The notes under the pieces: generated by a model
Database searches by the model: none
Told to the model about the DNA's origin: nothing
What the model saw: the letters and a program-made list of their open reading frames with translations, nothing else
Program-made: the position numbers and the translations under genes
Shown: piece after piece, positions 1-7,394 of the stretch
How the letters are laid out: each line of letters begins with the position of its first letter
How positions within the stretch are numbered: position 1 is the stretch's first letter
NCBI GenBank assembly: GCA_017470505.1
Contig: JAFUYO010000003.1
Span: 1 to 45,175, forward strand
Direction of reading: 5' to 3'
DNA: 45,175 bases
From: Butyrivibrio sp.
GTDB taxonomy: Bacteria; Bacillota; Clostridia; Lachnospirales; Lachnospiraceae

Positions 1-211
1 AAATCCCGCTAAAAGCACCAAGGGGCAAGTGCGGCCTTTTTTAGGAGTTCATTCACCAACCTCGCAAGCCCATCATTCATCCACATCAGATTACGCCTGC
101 TTTATACCACTAAACACTACTGGGTTGTTAACATTGCCTTTTAATGCGTTTCCGCGCCTCAATAGTATAATATCCCCGGATATATGTCAAATGTTTTCGA
201 GCTGCATAGAA
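1..211. other. Left edge, no gene supported
   Basis: No reading frame here has a convincing ribosome binding site or family resemblance. A T-run at about 37-42 follows a GC-rich stretch and could be the end of an upstream transcript, but no strong stem is visible. It may be the tail of a neighbouring unit cut by the window edge. Confidence 0.4.
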
Positions 212-233
212 GCCGCTGCGAAAACGCAGCGGC
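212..233 (-). terminator. Hairpin after hicB
   Basis: A perfect 9-bp stem, GCCGCTGCG/CGCAGCGGC, encloses an AAAA loop a few bases beyond the hicB stop on the minus strand. The U-tract after it is weak (TTCTATG), so it is a probable but not textbook rho-independent terminator for hicAB. Confidence 0.55.
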
Positions 234-239
234 CATGAG

Positions 240-626
240 TCAGGAAAATCTAGCCAACAAGCTGTCCTGTAGCAATTGAGAGCAGTTAATACCTTTCTTA
301 TCCGCGAGAGTTGCCATCCAGGCAGGGAGAGAAACGTTTTTACGCACGGCTCTCGTATCGGTAGCGGCCCGATAAGCAATCGTATCGATGCGGATAAGAG
401 AAACCACTGCTCCATCAGGTATATCCAGAGAAGACTGAGCGGAAGCTTCGGGAATGATATCACCATCATCCTCTGCTGACACAAGCCATACACTTGCGGC
501 ATCAGTTATAAGCTCAATGGCTTCATCAAGGTTCTTTCCGGATGTAATACACCCGGGGAGATCAGGAACTCTCGCATAGACGTGAGAGTCTTCGGTAATA
601 AAAGTTGCGGTATACATATAGATCAT
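240..626 (-). CDS. hicB: HicB-family antitoxin
   Basis: This 128-aa protein is the likely antitoxin of a type II HicAB module: it should bind and block the HicA RNase and repress its own promoter. Residues 1-70 form the partial RNase-H-like HicB fold, seen in FITEDSHVYARVPDLPGC followed by an amphipathic helix (NLDEAIELITDAASVWL). The C-terminus (about 92-126, KNVSLPAWMATLADKKG onward) resembles a ribbon-helix-helix DNA-binding tail. The start is supported by AAGGAGG five bases upstream. It lies 27 bp after hicA on the same strand, the usual toxin-first order. Family identification is by motif recognition. Confidence 0.85.
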   Translation of the reverse strand: MIYMYTATFITEDSHVYARVPDLPGCITSGKNLDEAIELITDAASVWLVSAEDDGDIIPEASAQSSLDIPDGAVVSLIRIDTIAYRAATDTRAVRKNVSLPAWMATLADKKGINCSQLLQDSLLARFS

Positions 627-653
627 AAAAACCTCCTTTAAGAAGGTGGAGCG

Positions 654-839
654 TTAAGCTCCACCATTTTGTGCTATTTCTTTGTTAATGTACGCCAGGT
701 CGTTGTCATCAAAGTCGTGTCTTTTCAATGGAATCCTGTGGCCTTTGCCGTCTTTGTAAATGTCGTGCTTGGCACCGTGTCGGTCAAGGCAATAACCTGC
801 ATTTTTGAGATTATGCTCAGCTTGTTTTCTTGGGCTCAT
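654..839 (-). CDS. hicA: HicA-family mRNA interferase toxin
   Basis: This 61-aa protein is a likely HicA toxin, a small double-stranded-RNA-binding-fold RNase that cleaves mRNA. The diagnostic central part is present: a GAKHDIYKD-like strand carrying the catalytic-type histidine, then HRIPLKRHD and a C-terminal helix (NDLAYINKEI) matching the usual end of the family. Its length is typical for HicA. AAGGAGG precedes the ATG and the promoter is immediately upstream (860-887). HicB follows downstream. Known for the family: translational arrest on activation. Inferred here: regulation by HicB at the TACACA repeats. Confidence 0.85.
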   Translation of the reverse strand: MSPRKQAEHNLKNAGYCLDRHGAKHDIYKDGKGHRIPLKRHDFDDNDLAYINKEIAQNGGA

Positions 840-859
840 TGCAACCTCCTTATAATTAC

Positions 860-911
860 ATTATACACACTTTTACACAAAGGTCAATAGAATAATACAC
901 AAATATACACA
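860..911 (-). promoter_or_regulatory. hicAB promoter with paired TACACA repeats
   Basis: On the minus strand a -35 TTGACC (887-882) and a -10 TATAAT (865-860) are 16 bp apart, a near-consensus sigma-A promoter reading into hicA. TACACA occurs four times on the plus strand, at 864, 874, 896 and 906: two pairs with 10-bp spacing, one lying in the promoter spacer. This arrangement suggests the HicB operator. The plus-strand gene at 936 must start from the same region. Confidence 0.6.
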
Positions 912-935
912 AATAGCCAAAGAAAGAGGAGAAGG

Positions 936-1520
936 ATGATAGTAAAAGAGATACTGGTAAACATACGCTGTCTTGAGTTTCGACAGGACAGAGAAGATGC
1001 AGATTACGGCGCATGCCTGTATGCAAGGTTCTACTTCAATCTTGATACCTACGGATTAACGATTGTATCAGATGTTGAGGACCTCGAAATGATGGGACTC
1101 AATATTCCACCTGAGCAGGAGCAGATGTTTGTTGCTTCTGTGGAGGGCAATGTCCACGGAGCCGGAGTTCTTGCATATGAGGACTTCATGGACAAAGCTT
1201 CAGAAAGAGTCGGTGGACAGAGCTTTTTCATTTTACCCAGTTCGATTCATGAGCTTCTGATTATTCCTGATAATGGGAACTTCGATCTTAAGAGCCTTGA
1301 GAACATGGTAAAAGAGGTTAATGCCACAACAGTAGACCCTGCAGACCAGCTCACAGACAACGTATATCACTACGATGCCAAGGACAAGGTGTTTGAACTT
1401 GGTGAAAAGTTTGTAGAGCGTCAAACTGAAAAGGATACAAAGATAAATGGAAGAACATTCTGCTTTCCGTGTATGGGAAAGATCATGGATGAGCACAGAG
1501 AACTGAGAAAGGCGGCGTAA
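936..1520 (+). CDS. DUF5688 family protein
   Basis: This 194-aa protein has unknown function. It resembles the C-terminal part of DUF5688 proteins common in Lachnospiraceae: a LPSSIHELLIIP segment near residues 101-112, then a helix ending MVKEVNAT and a strand with NVYHYDAKD. Full-length relatives I recall are larger and contain a DUF5688 core after an N-terminal region, so this may be a short variant. No signal peptide or membrane segment is visible, so it is probably cytosolic. An AGGAG site (about 926-932) supports the start. It lies divergent from hicA and is followed two bases later by a small broken gene. Confidence 0.6.
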   Translation: MIVKEILVNIRCLEFRQDREDADYGACLYARFYFNLDTYGLTIVSDVEDLEMMGLNIPPEQEQMFVASVEGNVHGAGVLAYEDFMDKASERVGGQSFFILPSSIHELLIIPDNGNFDLKSLENMVKEVNATTVDPADQLTDNVYHYDAKDKVFELGEKFVERQTEKDTKINGRTFCFPCMGKIMDEHRELRKAA

Positions 1521-1522
1521 GA

Positions 1523-1874
1523 ATGGAAGAACTGAAAATAAAAATAGAACTGGAACCTGCCCGTGACGGAATCGAGTGGCCGGAAGACGGACAGGATATT
1601 TGAAGAGATTGGAAAAAATGGCATGGCATGTTCACTCAGCGATGATTATGTCATCTGCTTTTCTTCAAATGCAATTGTCTATTCGGGGGATTCAAGATAT
1701 CTGGTGGGAAGTGCTCTTGCCATAAAAACCAGAAAAGATTCCAGGATAAAGGATCTTACGGATATAGATATAAAAAAGATCAGGGCATTGTTCCAGATGG
1801 GGATAGTGAATCTTACATTTGGTGAAGCAAGATTAGGAGACACAAGCAATGAATGTAACCGAAGGTGGGTTTGA
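1523..1874 (+). pseudogene. Small unknown gene, apparently frameshifted
   Basis: A frame opening with ATG at 1523 codes 26 residues (MEELKIKIELEPARDGIEW and so on) and stops at 1603. A second frame continues from about 1600 with FEEIGKNGMACSLSDDYV through to 1874. Joined, they would make a natural protein of about 115 aa without internal repeats. The break falls in the ATTTGAAG stretch at 1598-1606, where two missing bases would restore the frame. A GTG at 1563 could instead start the second frame separately, but no good ribosome binding site precedes it. Function unknown. It follows the DUF5688 gene by two bases, so it was probably co-transcribed with it. Confidence 0.45.
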
Positions 1875-1965
1875 CGTAAGCCAAGGAGATTATCAGAGGA
1901 GCAGAGAGGCGGCGAGGAAGAGGATGGAACATTTGAAGACAGAAATGAGTGGTGAAGATACCTGA
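1849..1965 (+). CDS. Possible 38-aa small protein
   Basis: An ATG at 1849 follows a good AGGAG site (1835-1839) and opens a 38-codon frame beginning MNVTEGGFDVSQGDYQRSRE and ending KTEMSGEDT. It overlaps the end of the broken gene above and would be translationally coupled to it. The sequence is hydrophilic and probably helical, with no membrane segment. I do not recognise it. It could be a true small protein of the DUF5688 transcript or a chance frame. Confidence 0.35.
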   Translation: MNVTEGGFDVSQGDYQRSREAARKRMEHLKTEMSGEDT

Positions 1966-1982
1966 TGAAGATACCTTGCATA

Positions 1983-2026
1983 ATAACAAGGATGTAGTTT
2001 ACAATAGCTCTGAATCTTGTTATAAT
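1983..2026 (+). promoter_or_regulatory. Promoter and inverted repeat of the Cro/C1 regulator
   Basis: TTTACA (1998-2003), a 17-bp spacer and TATAAT (2021-2026) form a near-consensus promoter. The inverted repeat ATAACAAG (1983-1990) and CTTGTTAT (2016-2023) brackets the -35 and overlaps the -10. This is what an autorepressor operator would look like, and the gene downstream encodes a helix-turn-helix protein. Confidence 0.6.
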
Positions 2027-2072
2027 TAGTCGTATTAGAGGGATTAAAAAAGGGAGGCAAAAAGGAGCGTTT

Positions 2073-2291
2073 ATGGCATTGCACTGTACTTTATCAACAC
2101 TAATGGGTAAGAATCGTTATTCCATACAAGATGTTCATGAAAAGACTGGGTTATCGAGGAATACGGTGTCATGCCTTTATAATGACAAGGCTACAAGAGT
2201 CGATTACGAAACTATTGACCGACTTTGCAGACTATTTGAGTGTCCTATAAATGAGCTTTTTGAAATTAGTCAAGAGGGCTCACATAAATGA
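2073..2291 (+). CDS. Cro/C1-type helix-turn-helix regulator
   Basis: This 72-aa protein is almost entirely one Xre-type helix-turn-helix domain: YSIQDVHEKTGLSRNTVSCL (about 16-35) is the first pair of helices with the recognition helix, and the second half ends RLCRLFECPINELFEI, the usual tail of the short Xre class. It has no sensor domain. AAGGAG lies about ten bases before the ATG. It probably represses its own promoter (see 1983-2026), and it may also control the unknown gene 89 bp downstream. Such single-domain regulators often sit in mobile or accessory regions, as here. Confidence 0.8.
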   Translation: MALHCTLSTLMGKNRYSIQDVHEKTGLSRNTVSCLYNDKATRVDYETIDRLCRLFECPINELFEISQEGSHK

Positions 2292-2380
2292 GCAAAAAGT
2301 AGAATGATTGGAAGATTATCTTTTAGTTAAACGTAACAACAGGTTTGATTTGTATAGAAAATTAGTGCTTTGAGGTCAAA

Positions 2381-3076
2381 ATGAATTATTATGGAACAGA
2401 AAAACACAAAGAAGATATGAAGAAACTCGATGAACAGATTTTTTCGAAAATTAGGTTTGATAAGCCTGAGAGAGAAAAAGAACTGGAATCAGGTTATATT
2501 GTCAGATACTATTACTACGCTGATGAGGAGAACTGCAAGCCCGGTCAAGCGCCAGTTGACGGAGAGGTATGCAGATTGTTTAAGGGTGATAAACAGGTAT
2601 TCGAGTGGAAAAATACGGACGGTAATTCAAGGTTAGCCTGTATTATTCACCATGCGGATGGGAATACTTATTTTGTTTTTGATGAGGATTTATATGGTTA
2701 CAGTGTTTTGAATCTTGATACTCTTCAAAGTATGCACTACATTCCAGCAGAATCTCACGGGAAGTATCCTGGGGAATTTAAAGAAACATTTATTTGGTGT
2801 GATTGTTTCTACAATTCCCAAAATAATCTTCTAGCTGTGGATGGATGTTTTTGGGCTTGTCCAGGCGATGTTATTGTTCTGGATTTTAAAGATCCTTTGA
2901 CTGCAGTGAAACCGAAGGACTGGATTTCAATTTATAGCAGATGTGAATGTGATGATCTTGATTTGGACGATATTGAGTTTGATAGATGGGATGCAGATAC
3001 ACTTGTCTGTAAAGCAACTGGAGCTGAACCGGTAGCATTTAATCTTGAAGGCAAGTGTAGAATAAGGTTTATTTGA
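2381..3076 (+). CDS. Unknown 231-aa protein
   Basis: I do not recognise this protein. It is acidic and rich in aromatic residues and cysteine, with no signal peptide or membrane helix. The middle looks like beta strands of a WD- or propeller-like or SMI1-like fold: YFVFDEDLYGYSVLNLDTLQ, then WCDCFYNSQNNLLAVDGCFW (about 138-157) and VIVLDFKDPLTA. Relatives I recall carry the same LAVDG-C-W-A-C-P pattern without an assigned role. A GAGGTC site precedes the ATG. Its codon use is more A/T-rich than the housekeeping part of the window. It sits between the regulator and the PD-(D/E)XK protein, so a role in an accessory or immunity-type module is possible but unproven. Confidence 0.55.
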   Translation: MNYYGTEKHKEDMKKLDEQIFSKIRFDKPEREKELESGYIVRYYYYADEENCKPGQAPVDGEVCRLFKGDKQVFEWKNTDGNSRLACIIHHADGNTYFVFDEDLYGYSVLNLDTLQSMHYIPAESHGKYPGEFKETFIWCDCFYNSQNNLLAVDGCFWACPGDVIVLDFKDPLTAVKPKDWISIYSRCECDDLDLDDIEFDRWDADTLVCKATGAEPVAFNLEGKCRIRFI

Positions 3077-3188
3077 TTCTGAACTATATGCACCAAGAAA
3101 TATGAGGATTGATATTACATTATATTGGAAGTTAATGTGTATTAGAGGATATTTGAAATAGTAGGATCCTTCGGAAGGAGGTTGTTGT

Positions 3189-4865
3189 ATGGAATTTAAG
3201 GTGGGTGTCGGAAAATCTGATTTTGAGGAACTTAGAGAATCAGGTAATTATTATGTCGATAAGACGGAACTGATTTATGAACTTGTTAACGATACTGATA
3301 ACAAGGTAACGCTCTTTACCAGACCACGCAGGTTTGGAAAAACACTCATGATGAGTATGATAGAGAATTTTTTCAGCATACGCAAAAATAGCGAGAGCAT
3401 ATTTGAAGGACTTGCCATAACAGAACATAGTGATTTCTGCGGGGATTGGATGAATCAGTATCCAGTATTGTATATTTCGTTTAAGGATGCGGAATCGGAA
3501 ACTTATGATGTGGCATACGCAAAATTGATGACGATCGTAGCAGATATATGTAAATCAAATTCCGAGTTAAGTAATAATGATACGACAGACAAGGATGATC
3601 TGGAAGTATTTGCAAGGCTAAAGGCGCAAAAAGGAACAGAGAGTGATGTTCAGAATTCATTAAAGACGATCATGCGCATGATGAACGCCGTTTATGGGAA
3701 AAAAGTCATTCTCTTGATTGACGAATACGATGTTCCTCTTGCAAAGGCGAGCGAAAAGGATACATCAAAGAATGGGTACTATTCCAAGATGCTTGATGTC
3801 ATCAAGGGTATTATGAGTACTGCCCTTAAAGATAATGAGTTTCTTCAATTTGCCGTAATAACAGGATGTCTTCGCATTGCAAAGGAGAGTATCTTTACGG
3901 GCACCAATAATTTTGCCTCATACTCAGTGCTGGACGAAGATTTTTCGGATTACTTCGGTTTTTCTAATGGTGAAGTAGATGCAATCCTTGAGGCGGCAGA
4001 TCGGAAGGATAAAGCTGACATCATTAAGGAATGGTATGATGGTTATGTGTTTGGCAACAGCTATGTGTATTGCCCCTGGGATGTTATAAACTATCTTTCG
4101 GCATTGAAAAAGAGGAAGGATGCCAAGCCTAAGAATTATTGGAAAAACACCAGTCATAATGGTATCTTGCTGACATTTGTAAAACGCACAGATTTCGATG
4201 TCGCAGGGAAATTTGAAAAACTGTTAAATGGTGGGAGTATTGTTCAGACGATAGCTGATGAATTGACTTATGATACTCTTCATTCCACAGAAGACAATCT
4301 ATGGAGTGTTCTATTGATGACAGGCTATGTTACAAAGGCTGATACTGATGAAGATACAGATACGGTTTCACTGAAGATACCCAATAAAGAGATAGCGTCT
4401 ATTTTTCAGGATTCCGTTGTAAGATATTTTACGGATACTGTAAGCTCTGATACAATTAAAGAACTACTAGAGGCGTTGTGGGAAAAGGACGAAATAGGAT
4501 CTGGCGAAATACTATCCGGTTTGTTGTGGGATACAATCAGTTATAATGATTATCATGAGGACTATTATCATGCCTTCCTTGCGGGGGTATTTGTTGGAAG
4601 AGGATATGAAGTTGAATCCAATAAAGAGAAAGGGCTTGGTAGACCGGATATATTTCTGAAGGATAGAAAAAACAGACGGGCTATCATTATAGAGGCGAAG
4701 AAATCTGATAAGGAAGCAGATCTGAATAAAGATTGTGATAAAGCGATAAAGCAGATCATTGATGAGAAATATGCTGGTGGGATGTACGGTTATGATCAGA
4801 TTCTTTGCTATGGGGTAGCATTTTTCCAGAAGCAGGCGAAGGTGAAGCTGCTAACTAATGAATAG
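3189..4865 (+). CDS. AAA-ATPase-like / PD-(D/E)XK nuclease family protein
   Basis: This 558-aa protein matches the AAA-ATPase-like family with a C-terminal PD-(D/E)XK domain (PF09820 plus PF08011), abundant in gut Firmicutes and Bacteroidetes. The N-terminal signature FEELRESGNYYVDKTELI precedes a Walker-A-like RPRRFGKT (45-52). A Walker-B-like LLIDEYD has Asp178-Glu179. The C-terminal nuclease core shows GRPDIF with Asp487, then IIIEAKKS with Glu502 and Lys504, so catalytic residues are intact. An AAGGAGG site supports the start. The biological role is not established for the family; defence, plasmid or mobile-element functions have been proposed. It is one of several accessory genes in this region. 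Confidence 0.85.
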   Translation: MEFKVGVGKSDFEELRESGNYYVDKTELIYELVNDTDNKVTLFTRPRRFGKTLMMSMIENFFSIRKNSESIFEGLAITEHSDFCGDWMNQYPVLYISFKDAESETYDVAYAKLMTIVADICKSNSELSNNDTTDKDDLEVFARLKAQKGTESDVQNSLKTIMRMMNAVYGKKVILLIDEYDVPLAKASEKDTSKNGYYSKMLDVIKGIMSTALKDNEFLQFAVITGCLRIAKESIFTGTNNFASYSVLDEDFSDYFGFSNGEVDAILEAADRKDKADIIKEWYDGYVFGNSYVYCPWDVINYLSALKKRKDAKPKNYWKNTSHNGILLTFVKRTDFDVAGKFEKLLNGGSIVQTIADELTYDTLHSTEDNLWSVLLMTGYVTKADTDEDTDTVSLKIPNKEIASIFQDSVVRYFTDTVSSDTIKELLEALWEKDEIGSGEILSGLLWDTISYNDYHEDYYHAFLAGVFVGRGYEVESNKEKGLGRPDIFLKDRKNRRAIIIEAKKSDKEADLNKDCDKAIKQIIDEKYAGGMYGYDQILCYGVAFFQKQAKVKLLTNE

Positions 4866-4907
4866 ACTTGCTGAGTGTTGAATATTGCTATTTGCGGAGG
4901 AAACAAT

Positions 4908-5149
4908 ATGATAGAAGTTCCGGCTTATCTTAATTCGTATGCTAATAATGTAAAGGTAAGAAAGAATCTCATAAACTTTTCTTTAAGATGTAATTGCGGG
5001 TGTGAATCCTTTTGGTTGCTCAAGAATACCTATACAGATGAAGAAAACAAGCAAATAGAGGAAGTTCGTCGTATCAATGATAAGAAAGTCGGATGGCATA
5101 CAATACATGGGGCATAGACGCAACAGGAAAACCGTATATGTACATTAGG
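4908..5149 (+). pseudogene. Frameshifted small cysteine-containing protein
   Basis: An ATG at 4908 follows a good GGAGG site and opens a frame starting MIEVPAYLNSYANN with a zinc-type CNCGCESFW motif near residue 27. It runs to a stop at 5117 after KKVGWHTIHGA. The next frame carries the natural continuation GIDATGKPYMYIR, so one G appears to be missing from the GGGG run at 5109-5112. Homologues I recall continue for some dozens of residues, but here the sequence after 5150 does not look like that family, so the gene seems both shifted and truncated. Function unknown. It follows the PD-(D/E)XK gene by 42 bp. Confidence 0.5.
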
Positions 5150-5185
5150 ATTAATTACGTTAACAGCGCATTAGCGCAGATCGCA

Positions 5186-5224
5186 GGATATCATGCGGCT
5201 GGTAACAAGGGCTGCATGATATCC
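5186..5224. repeat. Perfect 11-bp inverted repeat
   Basis: GGATATCATGC (5186-5196) and GCATGATATCC (5214-5224) are exact reverse complements with a 17-base loop. There is no adjacent T-run, so it is not a classical terminator. It sits between the broken gene and the ptsI end and might be an operator, an RNA 3' structure or the scar of a mobile element. Confidence 0.6.
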
Positions 5225-5250
5225 ATAATTATAGTTAGGGGTGGTGTGAG

Positions 5251-5280
5251 AGGGCGGAGAAAATCCGCCCTACTCGATTT
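5251..5280. terminator. Hairpin beyond ptsI
   Basis: AGGGCGGA (5251-5258), loop GAAAA, and TCCGCCCT (5264-5271) form a perfect 8-bp stem about 17 bases beyond the ptsI stop. The T-rich tract lies on the plus-strand side (ATTTTTATTC, from 5277), so it fits a plus-strand terminator or a 3' stabiliser for the minus-strand operon. Confidence 0.55.
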
Positions 5281-5287
5281 TTATTCT

Positions 5288-6994
5288 TTATTCTTTGGAT
5301 GCTTCCTTCAGGGCTGCAACGATCTCTGCCTCGGTGGAGAGGGCCATTACCTTCTCTGTGAGGGCATCGGCTTCTTCCTTGCTCCACTTGGAGATGATGC
5401 ATCTTGCTGTGAGCACGAGAACAGGATTTACGCTGAACTCATTCAGACCAAAGGATAGAAGAAGAGGTATCATAAGCGGATCTGCGGCTGCTTCTCCGCA
5501 CATTCCAACGGTTATCCCGGCATTTCTGCCAGCCTCGATGATCTGCCTTATGGAACGAAGGACTGAGGGCTGGAAGGTGGAGTACAGGTAAGCGACATCT
5601 GCATTTCCCCTGTCAACGCTCATGGTGTACTGTGTGAGATCGTTGGTTCCGATTGAGAAGAAATCAGCTTCTTTGGCAAGAAGGTCTGCGATGAGGCTCG
5701 CTGAAGGTGTTTCGATCATGCAGCCAACTTCGATGTCCTTGTCGTAGGCGATGCCCTGCTCATCAAAGTCGTCCTTGATCCCGGAAACCATTTCTTTTAC
5801 CGCGCGTATCTCCTCGACGCAGGTAACCAGAGGAACCATTATCTTGACCTTGCCGTAGGCACTTGCGCGAACGATTGCCCGCAGCTGTATCATATAGCTG
5901 TCCCTGTTTCCAAGGCAGTACCTGACAGCTCTGTAGCCGAGGAAAGGATTCTCCTCCTTCTTCATGTTTAGGTATGGGATATCCTTGTCTCCGCCGATGT
6001 CGAGGGTCCTGATGATGACGCTCTTTCCTCCCATCGTCTCGGCTGCTTCCCTGTATGCGGCAAACTGCTCATCCTCGGATGGCATGTGGTTGTTGTCCAT
6101 GAAAAGAAACTCTGATCTGAAGAGGCCGATTCCTTCGCCATCACACTCAACAGCCTTTTTGGCATCCTTGGGCGTTCCGATGTTGCAGAAGAGTTCAACA
6201 CCGACGCCGTCAGCAGTTACGGTCTCTTTGCCGAAAAACTTCTTGAGCTCGGCCTGCTTTTTGATGAACTCCTCGCGCTTTATGATGTATCCGGAAAGAA
6301 TGTCACCCTCAGGATTGATGTAGACACACCCTTCAGTTCCGTCAACAATGGCTGTGTCCTTGTCCTTGACGATAGTTGTTATGTCGGGGACGGAGAGAAC
6401 AGCAGGAATCTCCAGCGCCCTTGCGAGGATAGCAGAGTGGGAAGTCTTGCCGCCTACCTCTGTTATGATTCCGACTACGTTTTCCTTTACAATCTGTGAA
6501 GTCATGGAAGGTGTGAGGTCCCTTGCCACCAGAACGGTTCCCGGAGCAACCTTGCTGATGTCTATGTCCTCAATGCCCAGAAGGATCTTTAATAGGCTCA
6601 CCTTGATGTCGCCGATATCAGATGCTCTCTGCTGCATCAGCTCGTCCTCCATCTTGGAAAACATACCGATGAACATGTCGCACACAGCCTCTACAGCTGA
6701 CTCTGCACACTGACCGGCAGCTATCATCTTGCTCATCTCACCTGCCATTGTGGGGTCGGAGATCATAACAAGATGTCCCTCAAGAATCTCAGCCTCCTTG
6801 GGACCGATACGCTTTCTGATATCTTCAGCCATCTCTGAGGTCTCAACCTTGAACTTCTCTATGGCTTCATTAAAACGCTTCTGTTCGCTCTCTGTGTCCT
6901 CAATCTTTTTGGCCTCGTACTTTAGCTCATGCTCGGCGATTACACAGATGCTGCCTATTCCGATTCCGCGTGATGCGGCAATTCCGTTGTACAT
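5288..6994 (-). CDS. ptsI: PTS enzyme I (phosphoenolpyruvate-protein phosphotransferase)
   Basis: This 568-aa cytosolic protein transfers phosphate from phosphoenolpyruvate to HPr, the first step of all PTS sugar uptake. The active site GGKTSHSAILAR carries His186, the N-terminal swivel domain comes before it, and the PEP-binding TIM-barrel domain shows LFRSEFLFMD, the FFSIGTNDLTQY loop and the GMCGEAAADP cysteine loop near the end. Its length is normal for the family. GGAGG lies about ten bases before the ATG. It is the last gene of the fructose operon, 53 bp after ptsH. Finding it here rather than at a stand-alone ptsHI locus suggests that fructose is a main PTS substrate. Confidence 0.97.
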   Translation of the reverse strand: MYNGIAASRGIGIGSICVIAEHELKYEAKKIEDTESEQKRFNEAIEKFKVETSEMAEDIRKRIGPKEAEILEGHLVMISDPTMAGEMSKMIAAGQCAESAVEAVCDMFIGMFSKMEDELMQQRASDIGDIKVSLLKILLGIEDIDISKVAPGTVLVARDLTPSMTSQIVKENVVGIITEVGGKTSHSAILARALEIPAVLSVPDITTIVKDKDTAIVDGTEGCVYINPEGDILSGYIIKREEFIKKQAELKKFFGKETVTADGVGVELFCNIGTPKDAKKAVECDGEGIGLFRSEFLFMDNNHMPSEDEQFAAYREAAETMGGKSVIIRTLDIGGDKDIPYLNMKKEENPFLGYRAVRYCLGNRDSYMIQLRAIVRASAYGKVKIMVPLVTCVEEIRAVKEMVSGIKDDFDEQGIAYDKDIEVGCMIETPSASLIADLLAKEADFFSIGTNDLTQYTMSVDRGNADVAYLYSTFQPSVLRSIRQIIEAGRNAGITVGMCGEAAADPLMIPLLLSFGLNEFSVNPVLVLTARCIISKWSKEEADALTEKVMALSTEAEIVAALKEASKE

Positions 6995-7047
6995 ATATAA
7001 TATACCTCCAAAGTAATAGGGCGTCGAACCTCGTTAAGTGATCATGG

Positions 7048-7311
7048 TCAGTCACCGAGGCCGCTCTCGATGAGCTCGATTGCCTTTTTGAGTGCGTCCT
7101 GCTCGTCTGCGCCGTCACATTCAACCTCAATCTCGGCGCCGCACTTGATGCATGCGCTCATGAGCATCATTACGCTCTTTGCATCGTAGGTGTTGCCGTT
7201 AAAATTGATCTTTACGGTTGAGGCAAAGGGTGTCATTGCCTGTGAAAAAACGCTTGCGGGACGCATGTGCATTCCCTGCTCATTAGTTACTGTGATCTTC
7301 TGTGATACCAT
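7048..7311 (-). CDS. ptsH: HPr phosphocarrier protein
   Basis: This 87-aa protein is HPr. GMHMRPAS places the phospho-accepting His at position 15, and DAKSVMMLM places the regulatory Ser at position 46, the site of HPr kinase in Firmicutes. With both residues present it can carry phosphate to EIIA and, in the Ser-phosphorylated form, serve as CcpA co-repressor, which matches the cre-like site upstream of kduI. It lies between fruA and ptsI, with a strong hairpin in the fruA-ptsH gap. The end KKAIELIESGLGD is the usual HPr C-terminal helix. Confidence 0.97.
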   Translation of the reverse strand: MVSQKITVTNEQGMHMRPASVFSQAMTPFASTVKINFNGNTYDAKSVMMLMSACIKCGAEIEVECDGADEQDALKKAIELIESGLGD

Positions 7312-7352
7312 ATTTTTTCTTCCTTTCTGTCTGTGTGTTTTTTATTAACTAT

Positions 7353-7377
7353 GCACAGCTGCAAAAAGCAGCTGTGC
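7353..7377 (-). promoter_or_regulatory. Intercistronic hairpin fruA-ptsH
   Basis: A perfect 10-bp stem, GCACAGCTGC (7353-7362) and GCAGCTGTGC (7368-7377), has a five-base loop. On the minus strand it is not followed by a T-run, so it is unlikely to stop all transcription. It is better read as an RNA processing or stabilising element, or a partial terminator that sets the ptsHI to fruA ratio. Confidence 0.5.
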
Positions 7378-7394
7378 AGATGTTTTACAATGAC

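Noticed and set aside
5093-5458. 121-codon frame running into the ptsI end
   Set aside because: Only its first 20 codons look like the continuation of the frameshifted gene; the rest is antisense to ptsI.
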